DNA of 35,272 nucleotides from Nostoc mirabile CHAB5784 (GCF_020829645.1 NZ_JAIVFS010000089.1:1-35272), one strand, 5' to 3'. Shown: positions 15,459 through 24,423, counted from the first letter of the stretch. The notes: a model not told the origin generated them from the sequence alone. Numbers and translations are program-made.

Positions 15459-16862
15459 TTACAATCTTTGGTCTTTTGGATGCAAACTGTACCAACCATA
15501 CCAGTGACGAACTGCTAGCCAGACGGCTGAAAGCAAACCCGCGAGGCTGAGGGTTAGTCCACTGAACGGTATTAATAAGCCAAAGATGGGTAATACTGCT
15601 CCAGCAATAGTGCAGATAATAGCAGCAAGGGAAGCACTGCGACTTGCCCCCAATCCCCATGTCAGAAACAGTAAGATGATCGAAATTAAAGTCCAAGCCA
15701 ACTGAGCATTGATGACGCGAGCTAGATAAGTCAGAGTCAACAGACAAGCAAAGAAAATACTAGCAGCGATCGCAATATTTTTGAAACTCATTGGCAGTGA
15801 CAAATATAACAATAATATCCACCACAAAAATATTGCTGGTGCTAGCAATAAAAGACGCGGAATTACGCCCGTATGACGAATAGGTTCAGTGTTGGTAAAC
15901 ACTCCAAATGGATTTTTGACTGAAACATTATCGTCAAACTTCCAAGTAAATTGCGTACTCCGTCCGTCAACTTTAATTTCATTAGGTACAATACCACTAG
16001 CAAAATCAGCCGGAGCAAAGTTAGCAATTGCTGTGAGGCGGAAGTTGGAAAGCAACTGTCCCGTTGCACTATAAACCCAGCGCGGCCCTCCTTGAGCCTG
16101 ATAAGTAACTCGAAAGGTGGTTTCTTCTCCTGGTTGTAAGCGGAAGGGAAAACTATAATTACCCGCGTTGGTTGGTTGTAGCCTAGTCCCATCACGCTCA
16201 ACTTTATAGCTAGCAAGCAGTGTATAGCCGTTGGGTGGCGGTGCTTCAAAGAAAAAATTATTAATATCCTTGAGTTGGTTAATTACTTTATAATCGGCAG
16301 TATAATTTGCCTGATAAATCGAGCTACGACCTGGAACATCTACGCTTTGGTCAAGCTTGACTTGAATTTGCGAACCAGCCAGCATTAAGAAACGGGTAAT
16401 CTCTCGCGTCTGGTTTACCTTAACAATCTTGCCATTGATTTGAGTGTTATATGAGTACGGCTCTTGAATAGAGTAGCGCACTTGCGGCGCAAATTGTTCG
16501 AGCCTTTCACCTGCAACAGTTTGAGCCACTTGAGCTACTTTTCCTTGTTCCCAGTGGTGGTAGCGATTGCTTAAAGTTGAACAGAGGAAAAATCCCGGTA
16601 CTAACAGAATTAATACTAGAGTTAAATGTTGTAATCCCCGCAATAGTTGAGAATAACCAACAGCCCATTCGCCGATGAATATAACTTGTTCCGGCTGGCT
16701 TCGACGGAGAGAAAAACTGATCAGTGCGATTGCAACTCCCAAAGCTACGACCAAAAATACTAATAACAGTGAAGCTTTGAGCGCCTGGGTTCCAAATTGG
16801 ACAAGCTCAATCGGATGCGTCAAATCGGGTAATCCGGGAATACCTTGAGCAGAAGATGACAT
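15459..16862 (-). CDS. Large membrane protein, possibly CreD-like
   Basis: The 467-residue protein has two hydrophobic segments near the N-terminus (about 30-52 and 75-95). A large, predominantly beta, probably extracytoplasmic region follows (about 100-335), with FRVTYQAQGGPRWVYS and a FKFD-like stretch. Five or six spans end the protein (about 338-455), finishing with HWYGWYSLHPKDQRL. This layout, soluble domain then a C-terminal helix bundle ending in a W-Y/F-rich motif, is reminiscent of CreD inner membrane proteins, but I see no firm signature. The function is unknown. Two small membrane ORFs follow on the same strand. Confidence 0.75.
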   Translation of the reverse strand: MSSSAQGIPGLPDLTHPIELVQFGTQALKASLLLVFLVVALGVAIALISFSLRRSQPEQVIFIGEWAVGYSQLLRGLQHLTLVLILLVPGFFLCSTLSNRYHHWEQGKVAQVAQTVAGERLEQFAPQVRYSIQEPYSYNTQINGKIVKVNQTREITRFLMLAGSQIQVKLDQSVDVPGRSSIYQANYTADYKVINQLKDINNFFFEAPPPNGYTLLASYKVERDGTRLQPTNAGNYSFPFRLQPGEETTFRVTYQAQGGPRWVYSATGQLLSNFRLTAIANFAPADFASGIVPNEIKVDGRSTQFTWKFDDNVSVKNPFGVFTNTEPIRHTGVIPRLLLLAPAIFLWWILLLYLSLPMSFKNIAIAASIFFACLLTLTYLARVINAQLAWTLISIILLFLTWGLGASRSASLAAIICTIAGAVLPIFGLLIPFSGLTLSLAGLLSAVWLAVRHWYGWYSLHPKDQRL

Positions 16863-17217
16863 TGGTTGATTTTTGCAGAATTTGGAAAACCAGACTGATA
16901 AAAACTCTTAAAAGTTTCTGGAAAAAAGTTTTATTTGATACGCTGACAGTTTAAATAAATGCTGCGTAGGCGTAGTCAGCCGTAGGCATCGCTCTGATCT
17001 TGACTTATATCATGTCCGCTTGATTGTTTATTAAACCCGAAGAACCCCACCCCCGCCAAAGCTACGCTTTGTCTCCCCTCCCCTTGGTAAGAGGCTACAG
17101 TGTACACACAAGTCATTCAAAATTCACGCATTCAAAATTCTGTTAGGAAGAAAACTAGATATCACAAGGGTTTGAGAGAGTGTATATCTGTCGCATTCTT
17201 TTTTCAAATTGGTATCA

Positions 17218-17480
17218 GAAAGCAAACTGGGGTTTGAGTAAGTCAAATGGCATTTTGAGAAAGCAATTGCGGATTTTACTTGCGGAAAACACCAAAATCA
17301 GAAAGCAAACTGGGGTTTGAGTAAGTCAAAGCTTCTTTTACTTGCGGAAAACACCAAAATCAGAAAGCAAACTGAAGTTTGAGTAAGTCAAAGCTTCTTT
17401 TACTTGCGGAAAACACCAAAATCAGAAAGCAAACTGGGGTTTGAGTAAGTCAAAGCTTCTTTTGAGTAAGTAATTGCGGA
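17218..17480. repeat. Higher-order tandem repeat, 62-bp unit
   Basis: Four units start GAAAGCAAACTGGGGTTTGA at 17218, 17301, 17363 and 17425. The last three are spaced exactly 62 bp apart; the first is 83 bp, which is 62 plus 21. The extra 21 bp is a partial internal duplication (TTTGAGAAAGCAATTGCGG), so the 62-mer seems built from units of about 21 bp such as TTTGAGTAAGTCAAAGC. It has stops in all frames and is non-coding. Confidence 0.85.
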
Positions 17481-17578
17481 TTTTGCTTATTGAATTTAGT
17501 CAAAATATGAAGTTTAGATAAAAATATTGAAAAAATTACTGTTAAGCTCATCCTACCCCTAAAAGGGGATGGGATTTC

Positions 17579-17640
17579 ACGTTAACGGTTGACGGTTGAG
17601 GGTTGACAGTCATCAGTCATCAGTCATCAGTCAACAGTTA
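17579..17640. repeat. Heptanucleotide tandem repeat (CAGTCAT)n with GACGGTT copies
   Basis: GACGGTT and GAGGGTT heptamers run into three CAGTCAT heptamers and degenerate copies. It is the same class of heptamer repeat as at 2579, 12463 and 17679. Confidence 0.75.
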
Positions 17641-17678
17641 AAAGTAAAGTCCCCCTAGAAGGGGGAGGTTTTATACCA

Positions 17679-17710
17679 ATTCGTAATTCGTAATTCGTAA
17701 TTCGTAATTA
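17679..17710. repeat. Heptanucleotide tandem repeat (ATTCGTA)n
   Basis: About four copies of the heptamer, the reverse orientation of the 12463-12495 array. CCAATTCGTAAT recurs at about 23095 within the region following the two-component genes. Confidence 0.8.
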
Positions 17711-17800
17711 AGAAAGTCAGATATTGGTTGGGTTTCGGGGTTTGAATGTGTTGCCGGATTTTAGAGAATTGGTATTAAACCCAATTTTTTTGATAAACAT

Positions 17801-17830
17801 CAAAAGCCCGGTCATGAAGACCAGGCTTTT
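17801..17830. repeat. Stem-loop AAAAGCCCGGTC ... GACCAGGCTTTT
   Basis: AAAAGCC-GGTC pairs with GACC-GGCTTTT with one mismatch around CATGAA. It precedes a GAGGAG sequence and an ATG with only 13 codons. It could be a terminator or a leader structure; which gene it serves is not clear. Confidence 0.45.
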
Positions 17831-18040
17831 GAGGAGAAACAATGGGGCTATATTCCCCGAAGGTTAGTTATAGAGGTTCAGTATAATATCGATGCTCTGA
17901 TAAGTGATACCACTTTGCTGTTATCGATTCCGGAAAATTCGCTAAAAATTTTTGAGTAGCCTTTTTGCCCCAAAATACAGCAAGCGACTGGCAACTTCAG
18001 CGTGTAGGATCTAAAAATATTAATTTTCCGGCTTTTGCTG

Positions 18041-18145
18041 ATGAATAATGAATTTGGTAGCTGGCAAGAATGGCTGACAGTATTCACCTATCTAGGTTTT
18101 ACGGTCTTTATTATCTGGCGCGTGTTTTCCACCGAGAAGAATTAA
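18041..18145 (+). CDS. Small membrane protein (34 residues)
   Basis: The frame begins MNNEFGSWQEWLTVFTYLG and ends WRVFSTEKN. It has an amphipathic, Trp-containing start, one hydrophobic span (FTYLGFTVFIIW) and a charged tail. No good ribosome binding site is seen, which lowers confidence. It is convergent with the EamA transporter gene. I do not recognise the family. The composition is much more protein-like than the surrounding repeats, which is the main reason to list it. Confidence 0.45.
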   Translation: MNNEFGSWQEWLTVFTYLGFTVFIIWRVFSTEKN

Positions 18146-18255
18146 AAAAGCTGCATATCATCTCACCAGTATCTTTTTGCTCAAAGTGCCATTCGGGACA
18201 AAGGAGACAAGGAAGATGAGGGAGAAATGAGAAATAACTCCTAACTCAGCACTTT

Positions 18256-19284
18256 TCAGATCCCTTTAAATCCCATACCTTGTTCTACTTGAGCTGCAAC
18301 TTTACGAGAAATCTGAAGGCGAACACCAACTTGGCCCAGGAATATACCAACTAAAATCAAGCTACCACCGATATATTGAGCGAAGGTAGGGACTTCACCC
18401 AGTACCAAATAAGCTGCCAAAATTCCCACAATTGGAGTAAAAGAGCCAGCTAAGGAAGCCGCAGACACGGTAGAAGCTCTCAAGCCCTTGAGCCAAAATG
18501 ATTGACCTAAAACCACAATCACAGCAGCATAAACAAGCATCCACTGCCACAAGAAAGGTGAAAATACATCCATAAAGTGGTCGCTGCCATAGAGAACTAA
18601 AGCACTAAAGAAAAATATTACAGTTCCTAGAGCAGTACGAAAGATACTCAAGATTCCCACTGGGATATCGGAAAGCCATTCTTTAAGAATAATCGTTGAA
18701 ACTACTGAAGCCACGGCTGCGATCGCTGCCAATAATTCCCCAATACCTAATCTTAAAACACCCATGTTGATCGTAGTCGTCTCTGAGGGTTGCAGGAGAA
18801 TAGTTAGGGCAACCCCGACAAATGCAGCGATCGCTCCTAAAACTTCCCAACGATTTACCCGTTCCCTCAGCAACCAGACTGATAAAGCCATAGCTAGAGG
18901 TGGTTCCAAGCGTCCAATCAAAATAATATTGTTGACCCCTGTTAATGCTAATGCCTGGAAAATTAAGCCAGGGACAAGCGCTCCTGATAAAATAGCGATC
19001 GCTATCAGCGCCAACCAATCTTTCTTTGACAGTTGTTGCAAAGCCTTTTTGTTCCACTGTCGCCGATAAATAGGTAACATAACTATCAAGGCACATAAAT
19101 TACCAACGAATAAAACATTACATAAAGAAATCGGATTTCGACCATCCATGAAATGTTGAGCGCCAATTTGTGTCAACTTGCGGGTAACTGCACTCGAAGC
19201 TCCAAAAATCAAAATTGCTAGCCAGAGATAGGTTTGACCGGGAATTTTATAGATAAAAGGATGCCATCTTCTTGGTCTGCTCAT
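18256..19284 (-). CDS. EamA (DMT superfamily) transporter
   Basis: The 342-residue protein has about ten membrane spans arranged as two EamA repeats. The first has GASSAVTRKLTQIGAQHF and NNIILIGRLEPPLAMALSVWL, the second AAVIVVLGQSFWLKGLRAST and SLAGSFTPIVGILAAYLVLGE. Such proteins export or import metabolites, often amino acids; the substrate cannot be told here. The frame extends 27 codons further upstream, but the Met at 19284 (MSRPRRWHP, with positive charges before the first span) fits the family better. No clear ribosome binding site precedes either start. Confidence 0.85.
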   Translation of the reverse strand: MSRPRRWHPFIYKIPGQTYLWLAILIFGASSAVTRKLTQIGAQHFMDGRNPISLCNVLFVGNLCALIVMLPIYRRQWNKKALQQLSKKDWLALIAIAILSGALVPGLIFQALALTGVNNIILIGRLEPPLAMALSVWLLRERVNRWEVLGAIAAFVGVALTILLQPSETTTINMGVLRLGIGELLAAIAAVASVVSTIILKEWLSDIPVGILSIFRTALGTVIFFFSALVLYGSDHFMDVFSPFLWQWMLVYAAVIVVLGQSFWLKGLRASTVSAASLAGSFTPIVGILAAYLVLGEVPTFAQYIGGSLILVGIFLGQVGVRLQISRKVAAQVEQGMGFKGI

Positions 19285-19535
19285 AATAATACTGCTGTAA
19301 AAAATACTCTTTACTATACTCAGCTGACTTGGGTAATTTAAGGTGAGATAAATCTGAGAAAACACTTAAAGCAGGCTGAGATTGAAAATATCACAGTTTC
19401 CTGAGAATCTGCTGAGTCTAAACTAAATTTTTATAAGGAATAAATTCAGACAATTAGTAGATTAGTTTCACTTGAGCTTCAGTAGCAGATGAGATGCTTT
19501 AGTTCATCGGGAAACTTAAAAACAAGGAAAAACAA

Positions 19536-19916
19536 ATGAAAATTGCTTCTTCTCTGCTTACAGGTGTTGCTCTTGTTGGTATGCTAACAGTTTGGGATGT
19601 TCCACTTAAAATTGTGAGTCCTTCACTGGTGCAAGCATCAGCCGCAGAAAAGAAAGATGCTACAGGTTTAACTACTCAACAAAAGATTGATTTGGTCACC
19701 AAGCATAAGGGTCAGTTTGGTGGTGGTGATGAACTACGTCGTTTCTTTTTTGGCGATCTTGAACCGCTAGGTATTCAACCCGGTGGTGCTGGTATGGTGG
19801 TTAATCTTTACAATAAAGCCAATAATGTGACCTTTTCTTACTGTTCTACCTTTGATGTAGTAGTTGCGGTTAAAAAAGGTAAAGTAACAAAGTTTGAAGC
19901 TGATGAGGTCAAGTAA
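19536..19916 (+). CDS. Small exported protein of unknown function
   Basis: The 126-residue protein begins with a signal-peptide-like segment, MKIASSLLTGVALVGMLTVW, with likely cleavage after the Ala-rich stretch near residue 37 (QASAAEKK). The mature part has TQQKIDLVTKHKGQFGGGDE, then GIQPGGAGMVVNLYNKANN and a single Cys in TFSYCSTFDVVV. I do not recognise the family. A good ribosome binding site (AAGGA, 8 bases before ATG) sets the start. It is the first of four same-strand genes ending in a two-component pair, separated from the next by a hairpin. Confidence 0.75.
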   Translation: MKIASSLLTGVALVGMLTVWDVPLKIVSPSLVQASAAEKKDATGLTTQQKIDLVTKHKGQFGGGDELRRFFFGDLEPLGIQPGGAGMVVNLYNKANNVTFSYCSTFDVVVAVKKGKVTKFEADEVK

Positions 19917-19954
19917 TTCTTAGTTGTAAGTAGGTAGACATAAATAATTGAAGA

Positions 19955-19999
19955 AGAATTCAGGAGCGTCTTTGGCTTTGCTCCTGACTCCTGAATTCT
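19955..19999 (+). terminator. Hairpin between the exported-protein gene and the DUF4079 gene
   Basis: A perfect 12-bp inverted repeat (AGAATTCAGGAG with CTCCTGAATTCT) with a 21-base loop that repeats CTCCTGA. It lies 39 bases after the stop. Without a T tract it may attenuate rather than end transcription, so the first gene could be made in excess over the following ones. Confidence 0.6.
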
Positions 20000-20042
20000 G
20001 TTCGATAAAAGCAAATTTGTAACTTTTGATGAAAGGTCAGAT

Positions 20043-20777
20043 ATGGAATTTAGAGATGCTATCTTGTTGTTACATCCAGCGATCGCTGTACTCGTAGTAT
20101 TTCCTTTAATTGGCGTCATTGTCAACCGCGCATTACAAGTTCGTCAACGCCGATTGCAAACTTTAGCCATAGGTAAGAGTAAAATTCCCGCCACTGTAGG
20201 GCAAGAGCATACTCAATTGGGTCGCTGGCTAACGGGAGCAGTTGTAGGTATTGTATTAATAGCGTTTGCCTACGATATTTTTGGTAATATTTTAGATAAT
20301 CAAGTTTGGATTAAAGCACCATTTCAGGTAGTATTTATCGGGTTATTGTTTGTGGCTGCGATCGCTTCTCTGTATTTACTCTATCAGGCAAAGCAGAAAA
20401 ACTGGCGTGCCATATTTGCAACCCTCACAGGAATTGCATTAGTAGTGCTTGGATGTCAAGATGGTATCTACCGCAAAACTGACCAATGGTATATCTCCCA
20501 CTATTATTATGGGCTAACCTCTGCTCTGCTGATGATTTTTTCACTCTCCATTTTGCCAGACATTTATAAAGATAAGACCAATCGCTGGCGCAACGTTCAC
20601 ATTATTGTTAGTTGCCTCGCTCTCTTACTATTTATCGGGCAGGGCATAACAGGAACGCGCTCATTGTTAGAAGTTCCACTCACTTGGCAAGAACGCTATG
20701 TTAATATGCTCTATGAACAAAAATGTGATACTAAATCTTGTACAATCCAGCCACTATCTCTACCTAAAAATCAATAA
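20043..20777 (+). CDS. DUF4079 family membrane protein
   Basis: The 244-residue protein has about six or seven membrane spans. It opens with LHPAIAVLVVFPLIGVIVNRAL and has the short polar loop QEHTQLGRWLTGAVVG, a combination seen in cyanobacterial DUF4079 proteins, which relate distantly to cytochrome b561-like helix bundles. Several His residues sit in or near spans (LHP, EHT, ISHYYYG, NVHIIVS), which would allow haem binding; that is inference. AAAGG 7 bases before ATG sets the start. The kinase gene begins 45 bp after its stop, suggesting an operon. Confidence 0.78.
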   Translation: MEFRDAILLLHPAIAVLVVFPLIGVIVNRALQVRQRRLQTLAIGKSKIPATVGQEHTQLGRWLTGAVVGIVLIAFAYDIFGNILDNQVWIKAPFQVVFIGLLFVAAIASLYLLYQAKQKNWRAIFATLTGIALVVLGCQDGIYRKTDQWYISHYYYGLTSALLMIFSLSILPDIYKDKTNRWRNVHIIVSCLALLLFIGQGITGTRSLLEVPLTWQERYVNMLYEQKCDTKSCTIQPLSLPKNQ

Positions 20778-20822
20778 TGAATAGAACTAACAATATTTTC
20801 AATTCCCTAGACAAAACTAAAA

Positions 20823-22241
20823 GTGAAGCAACCCAGAAAGATTTGGATAAATCTTGACCCTTTTTCATTGCAATTACGCCTAACCATTGGTATTGCTACA
20901 TTTTCAACTTTAATATTAGGTAGTTTTGCTGCATGGACTAGTTGGAAAATGCAGCAAATTTTGATTGATAGTCGTAAGCATAATATAGAAGAAATCACTG
21001 AGCGCTTGCCGCGCGATGTGCAACTTTACAGTGAAATGATGCAACCGGAAACTGGATTACAAAAAGCTATTAATAACTTAGCAAATACCAACTTATTTTT
21101 ATGGTTAAAAAGTCCTGATAATAAAATTTTGATAAAATCTGCTACTTTGGATTTGTTATCTAACTCTACGGTTACTGAGTTAATGTCCCTTAGCAATATG
21201 CAGATTAAACCACAAATTTACAAAGTTAATCAAAGGTACTTTGTTATAAGTAGTGGTTTTTTGCAAGTGCAGGGTAAGTATCTGGGTAAGCTATTTGTAG
21301 TACATGACATTACTCGTGAACAGACAATGTTTATGGCAATGCTACAAAGTTTGAATATTAGCTGTATTTTGGCAATTATTGTAATAATAACTATAAGCGC
21401 ATTTTATATTAGCCGTTCTCTGCAACCACTGCGCCAGCTAAGTCAGATGACTTCTGTCATTTCTATAGAAGACTTAGGAAAAGCACAACTATATGTTGAT
21501 AATGCACCTAGTGAAGTCAAAGAATTAGCTCAAACTTTAACCATGTTGTTATCGCGCCTCTCACAATCTTGGGAGCAAGAACGAGAATTTGTGAGTAATG
21601 TTTCTCACGAATTACGTACACCATTGACGATTGTACATGGTTACTTACAAAGCGTGTTGCGACGGCAGAATAACTTAACCGAAATTCAACAAGAAGCTTT
21701 AGAAACTGCTTCCTCAGAAGCCGAACGTACCATTCGCTTGCTACAAGATTTACTTGATTTAGCACGAGCAGATAGTGGCTATTTGAATTTTCAGATGAAA
21801 TCTTATGTCTTGAATGACTTAGTTGAAGAAGTCGTGGTGATGGCGCAAAAATATAGCGATCGTTTAATTACAATTGAGTCAAAAAATTATCCTATTGGAG
21901 TGAAAGTAGACTACAGCCGTTTTAAACAAATATTGCTCAATTTAATTAATAATGCTATTAATTATTCTGAAGCTAGTACGCCTATAATTTTAAAGTTAAA
22001 TCAGTTTCATAACAAAGCGATTATTCAAGTTTGTGACCAAGGTTATGGTATTCCTTTACAACACCAAACACGTATTTTCGAGCGATTTTACCGCGTAGAT
22101 GAATCCCGCTCTCATGCTACTGGCGGTTGTGGTTTGGGTTTATCCATTGTTAAGACACTTGTACAGGGTATGGGTGGTAGTGTATCTGTGCAATCAAAAT
22201 TAGGAGAAGGGAGTGTGTTTACCATCACTCTACTTACATAG
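20823..22241 (+). CDS. Sensor histidine kinase
   Basis: The 472-residue protein has spans at about residues 18-42 and 175-196 that flank an extracytoplasmic sensor region of about 130 residues. A HAMP segment follows (about 197-250), then a HisKA domain with H-box FVSNVSHELRTPLT (phospho-acceptor H262) and a HATPase_c domain with the N-box LLNLINNAINYS, G1 DQGYGIP and G2 GGCGLGLSIVK. It is a complete class I kinase. The start codon is GTG, and the gene follows the DUF4079 gene after 45 bp. The partner regulator is 63 bp downstream. The signal is unknown; the exported protein and the membrane protein upstream are candidates for sensing partners. Confidence 0.92.
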   Translation: MKQPRKIWINLDPFSLQLRLTIGIATFSTLILGSFAAWTSWKMQQILIDSRKHNIEEITERLPRDVQLYSEMMQPETGLQKAINNLANTNLFLWLKSPDNKILIKSATLDLLSNSTVTELMSLSNMQIKPQIYKVNQRYFVISSGFLQVQGKYLGKLFVVHDITREQTMFMAMLQSLNISCILAIIVIITISAFYISRSLQPLRQLSQMTSVISIEDLGKAQLYVDNAPSEVKELAQTLTMLLSRLSQSWEQEREFVSNVSHELRTPLTIVHGYLQSVLRRQNNLTEIQQEALETASSEAERTIRLLQDLLDLARADSGYLNFQMKSYVLNDLVEEVVVMAQKYSDRLITIESKNYPIGVKVDYSRFKQILLNLINNAINYSEASTPIILKLNQFHNKAIIQVCDQGYGIPLQHQTRIFERFYRVDESRSHATGGCGLGLSIVKTLVQGMGGSVSVQSKLGEGSVFTITLLT

Positions 22242-22304
22242 CTAGTTAAAGTCAGGTTAAAGTAGCACTTTGATTGTCACCCTATCCGCTTTAAAATTAC
22301 AAAT

Positions 22305-22979
22305 ATGGCAGCAAATATCCTTTTAGTTGAAGATGAAGTTAAACTGGCGCGATTTGTTGAATTAGAACTAAGTAGCGAAGGTTACAATATAAACGTGGCA
22401 CATGATGGCATCGCTGGTTTAACATTAGCACGGGAGTTATCGCCAGATTTAGTCATTCTTGATTGGATGCTTCCAGGGCTGTCAGGCTTAGAAATCTGTC
22501 GTCGGTTGCGGGCAACTGGTATCTCCATACCAGTAATTTTGCTGACAGCAAAAGATGAAGTTAACGATCGCGTCGCAGGTTTGGATGCAGGAGCTGATGA
22601 TTATGTAGTTAAACCATTTAGTATAGAGGAACTGCTAGCTAGAATCCGCGCTCATCTACGCCGCACTCAAGAAACAGATCAGGATATTTTTCAGTTTGAA
22701 GACTTGAGTTTAAATCACCGGACTCGCCAAGTTTACCGGGGTAAGCGGGCAATTGAGTTAACGGCTAAAGAGTTTGACTTGTTAGAATATATTCTCTCAC
22801 ATCCCCGTCAGGTATTTACTAAAGACCAAATTCTACAAAAAGTTTGGGGTTACGACTTTATGGGTAATTCCAATATCATCGAAGTATACATCCGCTACTT
22901 GCGCCTAAAACTAGAGGAAAATAATGAAAAACGCTTGATTCATACGGTACGTGGTGTGGGCTATGTACTTCGGGAATAG
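22305..22979 (+). CDS. OmpR/PhoB-type response regulator
   Basis: The 224-residue protein has an N-terminal receiver with the acidic pair E9/D10, phospho-acceptor D53 in VILDWMLPG, T81 in LLTAKDE and K103 in VVKPFS. A winged-helix DNA-binding domain (about 128-223) includes ELTAKEFDLLEYILSHPRQV and VYIRYLRLKLE, ending HTVRGVGYVLRE. It is presumed to be phosphorylated by the kinase encoded just upstream. The sequence is like the RppA/CopR branch of cyanobacterial regulators, but I cannot name an ortholog. The gene ends the cluster and is followed by a strong hairpin. Confidence 0.93.
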   Translation: MAANILLVEDEVKLARFVELELSSEGYNINVAHDGIAGLTLARELSPDLVILDWMLPGLSGLEICRRLRATGISIPVILLTAKDEVNDRVAGLDAGADDYVVKPFSIEELLARIRAHLRRTQETDQDIFQFEDLSLNHRTRQVYRGKRAIELTAKEFDLLEYILSHPRQVFTKDQILQKVWGYDFMGNSNIIEVYIRYLRLKLEENNEKRLIHTVRGVGYVLRE

Positions 22980-23011
22980 TCAAAGTCAAAACATTTTATT
23001 TTTATTCACAT

Positions 23012-23059
23012 CCTTGGGTTAATATCATTTCCTCTTGCAGGAACGATATTAACCCAAGG
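23012..23059 (+). terminator. Hairpin terminator of the two-component cluster
   Basis: A perfect 15-bp inverted repeat (CCTTGGGTTAATATC with GATATTAACCCAAGG) is followed by TTTATTT. It lies 32 bases after the regulator's stop. Confidence 0.75.
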
Positions 23060-23795
23060 ATTTATTTAATGAAATCAATTTCTACACCAAAATACCAATT
23101 CGTAATACTCTACGTAATTGAGAAAGTTAAATTACATCTGGTTGGGTTTCCCCTTTTTGTATCTGTAGTCTTATTAGTCTTATTTTGGAGAATTGATATA
23201 AGATATGTGCAACAATTAGTCAGTCTTAAGGACGATAAAATTGCGAATAAAAACAAATTTTGAGCAATCTTGGAGCAAAGGAAGTAGGAGAATCGGTAAC
23301 AAAAGCAGTGGTTCCTAGTTGGGGATCAATTTTTATCATGGATTTTTTCCTCTCTCTACTGCTTTTTGAACAGCCTGCATTTTGAAACCATTGAAATTTA
23401 GTTCTAGGCGGGTGAGGGAGCCAACAGTTAAGCTATTTCTAGACTTTTGTTAACACGTATGAGCAATGCTGTGCTCTTACGAAAGATGTGATTTTTAAAC
23501 ATCTCTATATTTGGCATTTCTTGTCAATGCGTAAGTCCTACCCAAGTATTGAAGAACAAGATTCCCGACTTTTTTAAGAAGTTGGGAACCTGAGTCAAAA
23601 AGCAAGTTGTGGGTAAGCGATACTGGTTCTCAAGCCTTGGCGCAGGCCGCACTTTGGCATGGTTCAACTCCCTTCCCTACGGGACGCTACGCGAACGGCT
23701 ACGCTACTTCGGCTACGCTCAGTACAAGTCAGGGCAAGCCGCTCACCAGCCGCTCAATGACCACCGCAGGCATCACTAGTTTTTTTGGGTATACT
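23060..23795. other. Gene-poor repeat region
   Basis: No gene that I can support. It holds a CCAATTCGTAAT heptamer remnant (23095), TGCGTAAGTCCTA (23528), the hairpin TTCCCGACTT/AAGTTGGGAA (23562-23588) and a GCTACGCGAACGGCTACG repeat block (about 23680-23730). A 64-codon frame at 23069 overlaps the repeats and is probably spurious. Confidence 0.5.
23562..23588. repeat. Short hairpin TTCCCGACTT/AAGTTGGGAA
   Basis: A 10-bp stem with one G-T pair around a 7-base loop. Its form, GATTCCCGACTT...GTTGGGAACCT, is of the dispersed palindrome type common in Nostoc genomes. Confidence 0.55.
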
Positions 23796-24245
23796 TCAAA
23801 ACGTTAGCGAAATTTGGGAATATATTAACTTGTAGATTAGCGCACCTAAGGCCAAACCTGCTAATGAAAAGGTAGAGGCAGTCCAAAAGGCTAGCCCTTC
23901 CCTAAGACCTGCCATTTGAAAGTCTATCCTGACTAATATAGTTGCCGAAATGATCAGCAAAGTATCAAGAAATACCCGAAACCAGGCAATCATAATAAAG
24001 AATAAGAAAGCTCCTAAAATAGCAACGCCGAAAGACCTAGTATTTGATTTAAGCAAAACATTCAAATAATATGTCATTTTTAGCCAAGGAATGGTCAACG
24101 TTACTATTAAAAGCAAGATAGCAACCACAGTCGCTAGCCACACAAACAGAGGAGCGCGTGTTTCAGATATTACCCAGCCCAAAGTACTGTAACTAAGCAT
24201 TACTAGCGCCAGGGACACCCAAGGAACTCTTTTCAAAATTGACAT
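23796..24245 (-). CDS. Four-span membrane protein of unknown function
   Basis: The 149-residue protein has spans at about residues 8-27, 33-55, 70-100 and 118-142. The start is supported by AGGAG about 10 bases upstream of the ATG. I recognise no family; residues such as ARG in ILVRIDFQMAGLREG lie in a cytoplasmic-looking loop. It stands alone, with the PotA-like gene 285 bp upstream on the same strand. The ribosome binding site and the clean hydrophobic periodicity support it as real. Confidence 0.65.
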   Translation of the reverse strand: MSILKRVPWVSLALVMLSYSTLGWVISETRAPLFVWLATVVAILLLIVTLTIPWLKMTYYLNVLLKSNTRSFGVAILGAFLFFIMIAWFRVFLDTLLIISATILVRIDFQMAGLREGLAFWTASTFSLAGLALGALIYKLIYSQISLTF

Positions 24246-24319
24246 GGGTTAATACTCCTAGTACAGGGTCAACAAGAGGAAAAGGGGCAGGGAGTTCAAA
24301 GCTTGGGGGGAAATCCTCA

Positions 24320-24423
24320 TAAATTTAGGGCTGCTGAAAGTTTGGACGTATTATTTCTCGTGTTACACATCTCGAAACAAATATTTTTACTTTTGGGCAG
24401 AAATAAATTTAGGGCTGCTGAAA
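24320..24423. repeat. 20-bp direct repeat, two copies
   Basis: TAAATTTAGGGCTGCTGAAA occurs at 24320-24339 and again at 24404-24423. The 64 bases between are A/T rich. It lies between the small membrane protein gene and the PotA-like gene and may be a remnant of a dispersed element. Confidence 0.75.

Larger units (their letters stand above)
16863..18040. other. Repeat-rich intergenic region
   Basis: No convincing gene. It has a GCGTAGGCGTAG piece (about 16965), a lone ATATCATGTCCG end (17007), a 62-bp tandem repeat (17218-17480), the hairpins ACCCCTAAAAGGGG and CCCCCTAGAAGGGGG, two heptamer arrays, and a stem at 17801-17830 followed by GAGGAGAAACAATGG. That last is a good ribosome binding site with only a 13-codon reading frame behind it. 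Confidence 0.55.

Noticed and set aside
17218..17480. 62-bp repeat considered as a CRISPR array
   Set aside because: There is no alternation of constant repeat and unique spacer; the units are contiguous and nearly identical throughout.
17844..17885. Strong ribosome binding site (GAGGAG) with ATG after a stem-loop
   Set aside because: Only 13 codons follow, with no hydrophobic or domain character; I cannot support it as a gene.
23069..23263. 64-codon plus-strand frame after the two-component terminator
   Set aside because: It overlaps the CCAATTCGTAAT heptamer remnant and sequence repeated near 17700, has no ribosome binding site and looks repeat-derived.
23661..23720. GGTTCAACTC piece resembling a tRNA T-arm
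   Set aside because: No acceptor, D or anticodon stems can be built around it; it lies in a dispersed repeat block.
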